From the NCBI GenBank assembly GCA_934215995.1, contig CAKQBC010000058.1:1-10335 (forward strand): a stretch of 10,335 bases of DNA. Reading direction: 5' to 3'. Below, piece after piece: positions 1 to 5,800 of the stretch. The position numbers and the translations under genes were made by a program. The notes under the pieces are model-generated. The model ran no database searches and had not been told where the DNA came from. It was given only the letters and a program-made list of their open reading frames with translations. The stretch comes from an uncultured Bacillus sp. GTDB lineage: Bacteria > Bacillota > Bacilli > Bacillales > DSM-1321. Each line of letters opens with the position of its first letter. Within the stretch, counting starts at the first letter, position 1.

Positions 1-75
1 AATGCAATTGCGTCTTGCGGCTGCGGATCTTCCTTCCGGACAGCCAAGGTTGCCGGCACTCCTGAAGAGTGCTGA
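1..75 (+). CDS. yutM: A-type iron-sulfur cluster carrier, C-terminal end only (HesB/IscA/ErpA family, YutM-like)
   Basis: Frame 1 is open from the first base and reads 24 codons to TGA at 73-75; the 5' part lies outside the window. The peptide contains CGCGSSF followed by a short tail ending in TPEEC. The closely spaced C-G-C pair near the C terminus is the hallmark of A-type Fe-S carriers, which bind a cluster with these two cysteines and a third one roughly 60-80 residues earlier (not visible here) and pass it to apo-proteins in the cytosol. The symbol rests on this tail plus the adjacency to yumC, which I recall lying near yutM in B. subtilis. The gene converges on yumC and is followed at once by a hairpin terminator. 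Family assignment is fairly secure; the specific paralogue is inferred. Confidence 0.8.
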   Translation, partial: NAIASCGCGSSFRTAKVAGTPEEC

Positions 76-88
76 GGCAGGTGAAATG

Positions 89-138
89 AAAAAGGCATCT
101 GATGAGCGAAAGAACGCCTATCGATGCCTTTTCTTTTT
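89..138. terminator. Hairpin terminator, probably bidirectional, between yutM and yumC
   Basis: AAAAGGCATC (90-99) pairs perfectly with GATGCCTTTT (123-132), with a 23-nt loop, and is followed by C and a T-run at 134-138. The A-run on the left arm supplies a U-run on the opposite strand, so the same hairpin can end the minus-strand yumC transcript, whose stop lies at 154-156. Confidence 0.75.
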
Positions 139-153
139 GGACTGGTGTATATC

Positions 154-1152
154 TTATTTATCAAACATGGAGGAACTGTGCATCGGTTGGATCCTTGCCT
201 TTGGATCTATATACGATTTTGCATTGTTGACGGCTGTAGGGGCTTCGCCGAATCCCGAGGCGATCAGCTTCACCTTGCCTTCATATGTGCAAATATCCCC
301 GGCTGCATAGATGCCCGGTATGTTTGTTTCCATTTTGGAGTTAACGACGATCGAATTTTTTTGGATTTCTAATCCCCAGTTTTTGATCGGCCCGAGGGAT
401 GAGATAAATCCGAAGTTCACGATCAGCGCGTCGATATCGATTGCTTCTTTTGTATCCGTTTCCGGGTTTTTCAATACGATCTGCGTTACTTTTTCCCCGT
501 CTCCAATCAGTTCGGCCGGTACATAAGGTGTCTTGATTTTGACTTTTGAGTTTTTGAGATTTTCGACACTGTGTTCGTGTGCGCGGAATTTGTCGCGGCG
601 ATGAACGATGTAAACCTCTTCAGCAATGTCTTCGAGCATCAATGCCCAATCCACAGCGGAATCCCCGCCGCCGCATACGACTACTTTTTGTCCCGCAAAC
701 TTATTCATGTCATCGACGAAATAGTGGATGTTGGACTTCTCATATTTCAAAGCGTCTTCCAATTCGAGGCGCCGAGGCTGGAATGCTCCATTTCCTGCAG
801 TGATGATGATGGTCTTTGTGAAGTGCTCCCCTTTGTCTGTAACCAGCTTGAAAATTCCGTCAGCTTGTTTTTCAACTTCCTGTACGGCTTCCTCCAAAAC
901 GACAGTCGGATCGAACTTAGCCATCTGTTCCTTCAGGTTATTGATCAGCTCCTGGGCCCGCACTTTCGGAAATCCGGCTACGTCATAAATATACTTTTCC
1001 GGATACAGAGCGGAGAGTTGTCCTCCCAGCTGCGGAAGGCTTTCGATTATTTTTACAGAAGCCTGTCTCATCCCGCCGTAAAAAGCGGTGAATAAACCGG
1101 CTGGGCCGCCGCCGATTACGGTTATGTCATATACCTTTTGTTCTTCGCCCAT
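154..1152 (-). CDS. yumC: Ferredoxin/flavodoxin--NADP(+) reductase type 2 (thioredoxin-reductase-like FNR)
   Basis: This 332-residue flavoprotein moves electrons between NADPH and ferredoxin or flavodoxin in the cytosol. Residues 14-19 form the FAD dinucleotide motif GGGPAG, 161-166 (GGGDSA) the NADP Rossmann motif, 184-186 (HRR) the basic patch expected to read the 2'-phosphate of NADPH, and 283-287 (AAGDI) the second FAD-contact motif. There is no CxxC redox pair between the domains, which separates it from thioredoxin reductase and fits the bacterial TrxR-like FNR family; length is typical. The start is fixed by the strong site ATAAGGGGGT (1160-1169 on the complement) 7 nt upstream of ATG. 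It is divergent from the NADH dehydrogenase and convergent with the Fe-S carrier, a redox-themed neighbourhood. No frameshift or missing motif seen. Confidence 0.93.
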   Translation of the reverse strand: MGEEQKVYDITVIGGGPAGLFTAFYGGMRQASVKIIESLPQLGGQLSALYPEKYIYDVAGFPKVRAQELINNLKEQMAKFDPTVVLEEAVQEVEKQADGIFKLVTDKGEHFTKTIIITAGNGAFQPRRLELEDALKYEKSNIHYFVDDMNKFAGQKVVVCGGGDSAVDWALMLEDIAEEVYIVHRRDKFRAHEHSVENLKNSKVKIKTPYVPAELIGDGEKVTQIVLKNPETDTKEAIDIDALIVNFGFISSLGPIKNWGLEIQKNSIVVNSKMETNIPGIYAAGDICTYEGKVKLIASGFGEAPTAVNNAKSYIDPKARIQPMHSSSMFDK

Positions 1153-1193
1153 TGATATACCCCCTTATGTGAATTCAACACAATCTACGTTTT

Positions 1194-1224
1194 ATTTTAC
1201 CATAATACCTTATATATACAGCAA
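1194..1224 (-). promoter_or_regulatory. Possible yumC promoter
   Basis: On the complement, TGG-TAAAAT (an extended -10, hexamer at 1194-1199) has TTGCTG (1219-1224) 19 nt upstream. The long spacer makes the -35 doubtful, though an extended -10 can compensate. The implied start site lies about 35-40 nt before the yumC ATG. Confidence 0.35.
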
Positions 1225-1486
1225 ATTAGAAACAAAACACCTTAGCGCTTTTATGCGTTAATGCCTTTCTGAGCAGGCTGCTTATATGGAAGTCCCTATA
1301 TTGTCTGCTTTTTGGCGTGGAAATACCAATATGGATGCAGTTTGTCGAAAAAAGTCAGATGTTCGGCTTATCGTCCATTTTGTTTTGCATTAAAAGAGAG
1401 ATATGCATTTTTAGCCGGATATTTGCGTTCATATCCGAAGGAACCTTCTAAAAAAATAAAATTATCTATTTGTTTTGTCTATTCGC

Positions 1487-1513
1487 TTGAAAATATTGGG
1501 CAAAAATTATAAT
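1487..1513 (+). promoter_or_regulatory. Promoter candidate upstream of yumB
   Basis: TTGAAA (1487-1492) and a perfect TATAAT (1508-1513) are separated by 15 nt, shorter than the usual 17. A start near 1520 would give a leader of about 250 nt containing the Rex-like site and the nested hairpins. Confidence 0.4.
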
Positions 1514-1573
1514 ATCTTTTATAGAAGAATGTTGCCAAAGTGTGTCTAAAACATGGCGTTTTTTTGAAATTAT

Positions 1574-1591
1574 TCGTGAATAGATTCACAT
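1574..1591. promoter_or_regulatory. Rex-type redox operator candidate upstream of yumB
   Basis: The 18-nt site TCGTGAATAGATTCACAT fits the Rex consensus as I know it, TTGTGAA-N4-TTCACAA, with two mismatches (positions 2 and 18) and the correct 4-nt spacer. The inner arms GTGAAT / ATTCAC are a perfect 6-bp dyad. Rex is a NADH/NAD+ sensing repressor that controls ndh in B. subtilis, so a site before an NADH dehydrogenase gene makes sense. It sits about 180 nt upstream of the start codon. A weak promoter, TTGAAA (1564-1569) with CACATT (1587-1592), would place the operator over the spacer and -10; otherwise it lies downstream of the 1487-1513 promoter and could act as a roadblock. Confidence 0.5.
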
Positions 1592-1608
1592 TGTGGCAGA
1601 TCGGGCGT

Positions 1609-1670
1609 CCTGCTGAATAGTTAATGGAACATTTAACGGCCAGCAGGCTTCTTGCTGTCATTCTATTTTT
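1609..1670 (+). promoter_or_regulatory. Nested hairpins with overlapping terminator-like stem in the yumB leader
   Basis: CCTGCTG (1609-1615) pairs with CAGCAGG (1641-1647), and inside it GTTAA (1620-1624) pairs with TTAAC (1633-1637). The segment CAGCAGG can instead fold with CTTGCTG (1651-1657) into a compact 7-bp stem with a 3-nt loop, followed a few bases later by a T-rich run (1661-1672). The two folds share one arm and exclude each other, the layout of an attenuator. It may equally be a plain terminator for an unseen upstream transcript. Confidence 0.4.
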
Positions 1671-1679
1671 TTATATTTT
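1652..1679 (+). promoter_or_regulatory. Alternative yumB-proximal promoter candidate
   Basis: TTGCTG (1652-1657) and TATTTT (1674-1679) are 16 nt apart, giving a start about 90 nt before the yumB GTG. The hexamers are mediocre and overlap the terminator-like stem, so both readings cannot be active on the same molecule. Confidence 0.25.
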
Positions 1680-1773
1680 CATATCAATAAGGTAGATAAG
1701 CAATATGGGGACAGGCATGTTATGGGAAACAAAGGCAATCTTCGCCAGAACATAGAAAAGGGAGATGTAAAAC

Positions 1774-2991
1774 GTGAGAAAGCCAAAAATCGTAATCTTA
1801 GGTGCAGGGTACGGGGGATTGACAACTGCTGCCCGCCTACAGAAGTCATTAGGGGCAAACGAAGCGGAAATTATACTTGTGAACAAGAATCCATACCATT
1901 ATGAAACAACATGGCTGCATGAAGCATCAGCAGGCACGATCCATCATGATAAAGCACGCTTTGATGTAACAAGTGTAGTGGACCGCAACAAAGTGACTTT
2001 TATCGAGGATACGGTAAAAGAGATCAAAAAAGATGAGAAAAAGGTAATACTTGAAGGCTCTGAAGTGACTTATGACTATCTGGTGATCGCAATCGGGTCC
2101 GTACCGGAAACATTCGGCATTAAAGGCTTGCAGGAGTATGCTTTCTCTATTACGAATATAAACACTGCGAGACAAATCCGGGAACATATTGAATATCAAT
2201 TCGCCACTTATGCTAGCGAAGAGCAGGTGAATGATGAAAGGATTTCAATCGTTGTCGGCGGTGCAGGGTTCACTGGAATTGAGTTCCTTGGGGAATTGGT
2301 AAATCGCGTTCCGGAGCTGTGCAAAGAGTACGACATCGATTATGCAAAAGTAAAAATCATCTGTGTGGAAGCAGCTCCAATGGTTCTTCCTGGCTTCGAT
2401 CCGGAGCTTGTTGATTATGCAATGGCAACACTGGAGAAAAAAGGCGTTGAATTCAGGATCGGGACAGCGATTAAAGAATGTACACCTGAAGGCATCATAG
2501 TCGCAAAAGGCGAAGATGAAACAGAGGAAATCAAAGCAGGTACTGTTGTATGGGCAGCGGGTGTCCGCGGCAATCCGATTGTGGAGGCTTCCGGCATCGA
2601 AGCAATGAGAGGGCGCGTGAAGGTTGAGCCTGATCTGCGTGCACCTGGCGAAAGTGACATCTTCGTAATCGGGGACAGCGCATTGCTTATCAATGAAGAG
2701 ATCAACCGCCCATATCCACCGACAGCCCAAATCGCAATGCAGCAGGCAGAGACTTGTGCAAAGAACATTACAGCTCTTGTGAAAGGCGAAGAAAAATTGG
2801 AGAAATTCGTTCCGGATCTTAAGGGAAGCGTCTGCTCACTCGGACATGATGACGCCATCGGCCTTGTATTCGGCAAGAAAATGTACGGTGCAAAAGCGTC
2901 TGTCATGAAAAAGATTGTTGATAATAGAGCCTTGTACATGATGGGAGGAACATCATTGGTTCTGAAAAAAGGGAAGTTTAAACTCATTTAA
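1774..2991 (+). CDS. yumB: Type II NADH dehydrogenase (NDH-2 family flavoprotein, YumB-like)
   Basis: This 405-residue FAD protein is expected to oxidise NADH and reduce the membrane quinone pool without pumping protons, acting as a monotopic enzyme on the inner membrane face. Residues 10-15 (GAGYGG) are the FAD dinucleotide fold, 163-168 (GAGFTG) the NADH fold, D301 in the VIGD motif contacts FAD, and 313-319 (PYPPTAQ) is the conserved C-terminal quinone/NADH-site motif of NDH-2. The start is GTG, placed by GGGAG (1760-1764) 9 nt upstream; the N terminus [15 protein letters not shown] resembles B. subtilis YumB more than its paralogues YjlD (Ndh) and YutJ, from memory. It is divergent from yumC, and the Rex-like site and leader hairpins suggest redox-responsive control. 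Family is certain; which paralogue, and whether it is the main respiratory enzyme, is inferred. Confidence 0.9.
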   Translation: MRKPKIVILGAGYGGLTTAARLQKSLGANEAEIILVNKNPYHYETTWLHEASAGTIHHDKARFDVTSVVDRNKVTFIEDTVKEIKKDEKKVILEGSEVTYDYLVIAIGSVPETFGIKGLQEYAFSITNINTARQIREHIEYQFATYASEEQVNDERISIVVGGAGFTGIEFLGELVNRVPELCKEYDIDYAKVKIICVEAAPMVLPGFDPELVDYAMATLEKKGVEFRIGTAIKECTPEGIIVAKGEDETEEIKAGTVVWAAGVRGNPIVEASGIEAMRGRVKVEPDLRAPGESDIFVIGDSALLINEEINRPYPPTAQIAMQQAETCAKNITALVKGEEKLEKFVPDLKGSVCSLGHDDAIGLVFGKKMYGAKASVMKKIVDNRALYMMGGTSLVLKKGKFKLI

Positions 2992-3099
2992 AAACCCTTT
3001 TCTTGAAGCATTGTAGAATGTACCCAATCAAATGAACCGGAATAATCATAGAATCATTATTCATAGCTTTATTGAAGGCAGTAGTGGTTATTGGTGTAT

Positions 3100-3129
3100 A
3101 GGCGTCTTGCTTTATCGAGCAGGGCGCCT
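3100..3129 (+). terminator. Strong 12-bp hairpin between yumB and the Nudix gene
   Basis: AGGCGTCTTGCT (3100-3111) pairs along its whole length with AGCAGGGCGCCT (3118-3129) using two G-U pairs, with a 6-nt loop. Only two further T residues follow (3130-3131), so termination would be weak. It ends 11 nt before the Nudix gene's ribosome binding site, leaving open whether it terminates yumB or acts as a leader or mRNA-end structure for the Nudix gene. Confidence 0.5.
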
Positions 3130-3157
3130 TTCAGCATGCTGAGGAGGGATCTGGTGA

Positions 3158-3634
3158 ATGAGATGCGATAATGTCTGGCTCGCAGTTGCAGGATTGGTGG
3201 TCAACGAAGAAGGAAAATGGCTTGTTGTCAAAAAGAAATATGGCGGCCTGAAAGGGGCATGGTCATTGCCCGCAGGGTTTGTGAAAGCAGATGAAACAGC
3301 GGATGAGGCAGTATTGAGGGAAGTGAAGGAAGAAACGGGCATCGATACGGAAATCATCGGGCTTGCCGGCCTTAGGACAGGCGTACTTAAAGGTGAAATC
3401 AGCGATAATATGCTTATCTTCTTATTGAGGCCTGTCAGTATGGTGGTAACCCCCCAACTGGAGGAACTTTCTGCGGCGGCCTTTTTATCGATAGAAGACA
3501 TTCTTAAGACGGAAAACCGTTCAAGGATGCTCGAGGAATTGGTGAATATGGATCCGGGGAAGGTAATGGCGATGAAGGAAGGCCTCAATCCTGGCGATCA
3601 GTTTGGCTATACATCCTACAAATTATTCTTCTGA
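3158..3634 (+). CDS. Nudix hydrolase, substrate unknown
   Basis: This 158-residue protein carries a complete Nudix box at residues 40-62: G40, then E46, then R54-E55-V56, E58-E59, G61 and I62, matching GX5EX7REUXEEXGU. The glutamates coordinate the divalent metal that drives hydrolysis of a nucleoside diphosphate linked to another moiety. The preceding strand (GAWSLPAGFVK) is typical of the ADP-ribose/MutT-like branch, but nothing visible fixes the substrate, which could be an oxidised nucleotide, ADP-ribose, NAD(H) or a cofactor-derived diphosphate. GAGGAGGG (3141-3148) lies 9 nt before the chosen ATG; a GTG at 3154 is out of frame. The gene lies between yumB and yuiA, an interval that I do not recall holding a Nudix gene in B. 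subtilis. Ends with TGA; no terminator follows closely. Confidence 0.88.
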   Translation: MRCDNVWLAVAGLVVNEEGKWLVVKKKYGGLKGAWSLPAGFVKADETADEAVLREVKEETGIDTEIIGLAGLRTGVLKGEISDNMLIFLLRPVSMVVTPQLEELSAAAFLSIEDILKTENRSRMLEELVNMDPGKVMAMKEGLNPGDQFGYTSYKLFF

Positions 3635-3737
3635 AGTCCCAATCACCGTTTTTAGAAGAGAAAAAAAGAGTGAGAAGGAGCAATTATACGATGTATTCGT
3701 TTTCATCGGTCATACCGGCCTAAAATGGAGTTTTCCT

Positions 3738-3767
3738 TTTATAGGGTTTTCTGGTAAAATTAACAGA
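3738..3767 (+). promoter_or_regulatory. Possible yuiA promoter
   Basis: A TAAAAT hexamer (about 3754-3759) preceded by CTGG lies roughly 40 nt before the yuiA ATG, and a T-rich TTTTCC-type -35 sits about 18 nt further up. The -35 is poor, so this is a position guess rather than a secure promoter. Confidence 0.3.
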
Positions 3768-3800
3768 AAATTAAGACATTTTAAAGGGAGAGGATAACCG

Positions 3801-3926
3801 ATGAATTATACAGAGAACAAACATTGTGATTATTGTTCTGGAAGAGGCTATCTGCAGCTACTCTTAGGCGGTACTGAAACATGCATTTGCTGCAATGGAA
3901 GCGGAAAGACAAAGGATGAAAAATAA
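3801..3926 (+). CDS. yuiA: YuiA-like 41-residue protein with two DnaJ-type CxxCxGxG zinc-ribbon motifs
   Basis: This short gene has its ATG at 3801, TAA at 3924-3926, and AAGGGAGAGG (about 3784-3793) 7 nt before the start. The product carries two copies of CxxCxGxG, C9-D-Y-C12-S-G-R-G and C28-I-C-C31-N-G-S-G, separated by 12 residues including a leucine-rich turn. That is the repeat found four times in the DnaJ zinc-binding region, where two repeats make one zinc site, so this protein looks like a single stand-alone zinc module. A third cysteine, C30, sits inside the second motif. Position directly before yuiB and the small size match B. subtilis YuiA, whose function I do not know. A perfect terminator begins inside the stop codon region, so it is transcribed separately from yuiB. 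Zinc binding is inferred from the motif only. Confidence 0.85.
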   Translation: MNYTENKHCDYCSGRGYLQLLLGGTETCICCNGSGKTKDEK

Positions 3927-3955
3927 AACTCTAAATCCAAGAGTTTTATTTTTTT
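3923..3955 (+). terminator. Intrinsic terminator of yuiA
   Basis: ATAAAACTCT (3923-3932) and AGAGTTTTAT (3940-3949) form a perfect 10-bp stem with a 7-nt loop, followed by a T-run to 3955. The left arm overlaps the yuiA stop codon. Confidence 0.88.
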
Positions 3956-3962
3956 GAAAATA

Positions 3963-3992
3963 TTGACTGTATTTGCGTCATTCAAGTAGAAT
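3963..3992 (+). promoter_or_regulatory. yuiB promoter
   Basis: TTGACT (3963-3968) and TAGAAT (3987-3992) are 18 nt apart, each one base from consensus, just after the yuiA terminator and about 35 nt before the yuiB ATG. The -10 sits inside the loop of an 8-bp inverted repeat listed separately. Confidence 0.6.
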
Positions 3993-4008
3993 TAGAATGA
4001 CGTTTTTT
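3976..4008. repeat. 8-bp inverted repeat spanning the yuiB -10, followed by six T
   Basis: CGTCATTC (3976-3983) and GAATGACG (3995-4002) are perfect complements with an 11-nt loop, and TTTTTT follows at 4003-4008. As DNA it could be an operator over the promoter; as RNA from upstream it could be a second, back-up terminator for yuiA. Confidence 0.65.
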
Positions 4009-4026
4009 AAGGGGGAAAGAAATTTT

Positions 4027-4350
4027 ATGCAGCTTACCATACCATCGTTGATCATCTCCATCGTCCTGTTCTTTATTTTATTTTTCGGGATCGGATTTTT
4101 ATTGAATATGTTGTTCAGGGCTTCTTGGATTATGGCCTTTCTATTTCCTCTGCTTGCTTTATACATTGTCAATAAAGCCAAGTTAATCAGTTACTTTAAG
4201 GAACCGGCCGAAACATTCGGCATGATCGGGGAACATGTCTCCCGTTTGGCGACGTGGGATATCATCGTGCTTGGGAGCGGCTTTCTTGGTTCAATAGCGG
4301 CCGGGATCACAATGAAATACTTAAGGAAAAAAGGATATCAGATGTTTTAA
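4027..4350 (+). CDS. yuiB: YuiB-like small integral membrane protein
   Basis: The chosen ATG at 4027 follows AAGGGGGAAAG (about 4008-4018) with a good spacing; an in-frame ATG at 3973 would lie between the promoter hexamers and has no ribosome binding site. The 107-residue product has three hydrophobic helices at about residues 6-29, 32-48 and 77-95, the last glycine- and alanine-rich, with basic residues in the loop K50-K58 and a basic tail (KYLRKKGY), suggesting a cytoplasmic C terminus. Length and position match B. subtilis YuiB, of unknown function. It is a single-gene unit: own promoter before, strong terminator after. I recognise no catalytic motif, so only a membrane location can be claimed. 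Confidence 0.82.
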   Translation: MQLTIPSLIISIVLFFILFFGIGFLLNMLFRASWIMAFLFPLLALYIVNKAKLISYFKEPAETFGMIGEHVSRLATWDIIVLGSGFLGSIAAGITMKYLRKKGYQMF

Positions 4351-4359
4351 TATATATAT

Positions 4360-4390
4360 AAACCGCAGCCAGGCGCTGCGGTTTTTTATT
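4360..4390 (+). terminator. Intrinsic terminator of yuiB
   Basis: AAACCGCAGC (4360-4369) and GCTGCGGTTT (4375-4384) pair perfectly over 10 bp with a 5-nt loop, followed by a T-rich run to 4390. A TATATATATA stretch immediately precedes it. Confidence 0.92.
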
Positions 4391-4428
4391 TTCCCCTTCA
4401 TGTACGGAAAAAGGAAGCTTCTGGTTAT

Positions 4429-4457
4429 TTGTAAGGACTTTACTAACAATTTTTAAT
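4429..4457 (+). promoter_or_regulatory. Candidate yuiC promoter
   Basis: TTGTAA (4429-4434) and TTTAAT (4452-4457) are 17 nt apart, giving a start near 4464, so the transcript would begin right at the leader hairpin that follows. Confidence 0.45.
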
Positions 4458-4464
4458 ATATCTG

Positions 4465-4507
4465 AATATTTTCTCCTCAATTAGGAAATATTGATTTTCA
4501 GGAGGAG
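4465..4507 (+). promoter_or_regulatory. yuiC leader hairpin with an anti-Shine-Dalgarno loop
   Basis: AATATTTTCT (4465-4474) pairs with AGGAAATATT (4483-4492) over 10 bp with one G-U, loop CCTCAATT. The segment CTCCTC (4473-4478), partly in the loop, is complementary to GAGGAG (4502-4507) in the yuiC ribosome binding site, so an alternative fold could cover that site. Confidence 0.4.
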
Positions 4508-4515
4508 TGGAGAAA

Positions 4516-5190
4516 ATGATGGACAATAAATGGCTTATGTATGCCAAAAGAATATGTTTGGCTTTTATGGTTTTACTAGCTTTGCAGGCGACTTATTCCC
4601 ATGCGACAGGCGTCAAAGCAAGCGAGGTTTTAGAAAGCTCATTTGGGGAATCGGGACTGAAGAAACTCCAATTGTTATTTAAATATGTGCCGAGTACAAT
4701 GACGCAAACTGAAATTTCTTCAGAAACGGCTATGGCAGAGCCTCGGACAATCGAGGAAGCGGTTGATTTTACCCAATACGAAAAGGTAAGTGTACTGGCA
4801 ACAGGCTACACGGCCGGTTTTGAATCAACCGGAAAGACACCATCAAGTCCGGCATACGGTATCACATATTCCGGAGTGAAGGTTAAGCGGGACCTATATT
4901 CAACTGTAGCAGCCGATCTAAGGGTTTTTCCGATCGGGACGATCCTTTATATACCGGGATACGGATATGGTGTAGTAGCCGATAAGGGCGGCGCTATTAA
5001 AGGGAACAGGCTGGACCTATATTATGAAAATGTCTCGGATGTCTATTCACAATGGGGCAAAAAAACACTGGATGTATACATAGTGGAGCGGGGAACCGGT
5101 AAACTGACTGAAGAAGAGCTAAGAAGCCTGAATGAAAATGAAGAAATGCAGGTATTTCGGAATCAGTTCAACAAAGCCCAAAAAAGATAA
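4516..5190 (+). CDS. yuiC: YuiC-like 3D-domain peptidoglycan lytic transglycosylase
   Basis: The start is the ATG at 4516, 8 nt after GGAGGAG (4501-4507); an upstream in-frame GTG at 4507 overlaps that site and is rejected. The 224-residue product opens with a basic segment and a hydrophobic helix (about residues 6-30), a signal peptide or membrane anchor, so it acts outside the membrane. The C-terminal half is the 3D domain, a small double-psi beta-barrel shared with resuscitation-promoting stationary-phase proteins and MltA, which cleaves glycan strands. The three family aspartates are D134, D156 and D167, and K107 precedes them; from memory these correspond, with the same spacing, to D129, D151, D162 and K102 of the B. 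subtilis YuiC structure. Residues about 35-95 form a low-conservation linker. It has its own promoter candidate and terminator. All key residues are present. Confidence 0.9.
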   Translation: MMDNKWLMYAKRICLAFMVLLALQATYSHATGVKASEVLESSFGESGLKKLQLLFKYVPSTMTQTEISSETAMAEPRTIEEAVDFTQYEKVSVLATGYTAGFESTGKTPSSPAYGITYSGVKVKRDLYSTVAADLRVFPIGTILYIPGYGYGVVADKGGAIKGNRLDLYYENVSDVYSQWGKKTLDVYIVERGTGKLTEEELRSLNENEEMQVFRNQFNKAQKR

Positions 5191-5224
5191 TCCCACTATC
5201 GTGAGAAGAAAGCAGAGATAGCAA

Positions 5225-5263
5225 AGCAAAAAGCCCATGGGACGCCACGGGCTTTTTGCTTTT
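5225..5263. terminator. Bidirectional terminator between yuiC and yuiD
   Basis: AGCAAAAAGCCC (5225-5236) and GGGCTTTTTGCT (5249-5260) are a perfect 12-bp inverted repeat with further pairing inside (TGG with CCA), followed by TTT. The A- and T-runs inside the arms make it usable from both directions, which suits the convergent yuiC and yuiD stops on either side. Confidence 0.88.
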
Positions 5264-5265
5264 GG

Positions 5266-5745
5266 TTAAACGGGTACAATCGTGTACAGCAGCAGAGCGA
5301 TCAAAATGCCTGTTAGGGCCCCGAAGAAAACCTCGATGGGTTTATGCCCAAGCAGTTCCTTCAGCTGTTTCTGTTTTTGCTGCTCCCCTTTTTCCTGCCA
5401 ATGCTTCGCTTCATTGATGAACGCTTGAAAATCTGCTACAAGCTTATTCAGAACGGCAGCTTGCTCGCCTGCCTGCCGCCTTACGCCAGTGGCATCGAAC
5501 ATTGTAATGATGGCAAAAATGGCTGCTACCGCAAAGATTGGTGAATCCAGTCCTGTTTCGATTGCCACGGCTGTGGCAAGAGAGGTGACTGCAGCGGAAT
5601 GGGAGCTTGGCATGCCTCCTGTACTTGTCAATAAAGACCAGTCGAAACGCCGGGTGATAATGAAGCCGATCGGCACTTTGACGAACTGTGCGAAAAAGAT
5701 GGCGGCAAGGGAAGCAATCAACGGCATATTCCATAATTCACTCAT
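5266..5745 (-). CDS. yuiD: YuiD-like divergent PAP2 family membrane protein (DUF212)
   Basis: The start is the ATG at 5743-5745 (complement), with AGAAGGTG just upstream; an earlier in-frame ATG at 5763 has no ribosome binding site. The 159-residue product contains GMPSSHS at 44-50, the phosphatase signature shared with acid phosphatase/vanadium haloperoxidase (PAP2) enzymes, then DATGVRRQAGEQA (84-96) and LLGHKPIEVFFGALTG (131-146). Hydrophobic helices lie at about 9-31, 50-63, 68-83 and 138-157, and a lysine/glutamine-rich stretch (115-130) is probably a soluble loop. The family is related to lipid-phosphate phosphatases, but the substrate is not known to me, and the members are shorter than classical PAP2 enzymes. 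It runs opposite to its neighbours and converges on yuiC. Family call is strong, activity inferred. Confidence 0.88.
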   Translation of the reverse strand: MSELWNMPLIASLAAIFFAQFVKVPIGFIITRRFDWSLLTSTGGMPSSHSAAVTSLATAVAIETGLDSPIFAVAAIFAIITMFDATGVRRQAGEQAAVLNKLVADFQAFINEAKHWQEKGEQQKQKQLKELLGHKPIEVFFGALTGILIALLLYTIVPV

Positions 5746-5800
5746 CCTAACACCTTCTATCATTCATTTGTATTTGAATCAACATAAATCTGATAAACGC

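Larger units (their letters stand above)
1153..1773. other. 621-nt divergent intergenic region between yumC and yumB
   Basis: I see no credible gene here; the only sizeable open frame, near 1312-1512, starts with TTG, lacks a ribosome binding site and resembles nothing I know. Visible elements: two small dyads, CGGATAT (1416-1422) with ATATCCG (1431-1437), and GAAGG-AA-CCTTC (1437-1448); a promoter candidate at 1487-1513; a Rex-like operator at 1574-1591; nested inverted repeats at 1609-1657; and a second promoter candidate at 1652-1679. The stretch before about 1400 shows no function I can support. Confidence 0.6.

Noticed and set aside
1167..1183. Second Rex-like dyad (ATGTGAA-TTC-AACACAA) in the yumC leader
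   Set aside because: The spacer is 3 nt rather than 4 and the right half fits poorly, so it is probably chance around a GAATTC palindrome.
1416..1448. Two adjacent small dyads (CGGATAT...ATATCCG and GAAGG-AA-CCTTC) as a terminator
   Set aside because: An A-run, not a T-run, follows on the plus strand, and no gene upstream needs terminating.
1312..1512. 66-codon open frame in the yumC-yumB intergenic region
   Set aside because: TTG start, no ribosome binding site, no recognisable motif, and it runs into the promoter candidate.
3691..3723. Ten-codon frame ATG TAT TCG ... TAA preceded by AAGGAG, as a leader peptide before yuiA
   Set aside because: The spacing is long, it lies upstream of the likely yuiA promoter, and a frame this short easily arises by chance.
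3603..3797. 64-codon frame overlapping the Nudix 3' end and the yuiA promoter
   Set aside because: No ribosome binding site, low-complexity content, and it covers the yuiA promoter and ribosome site.
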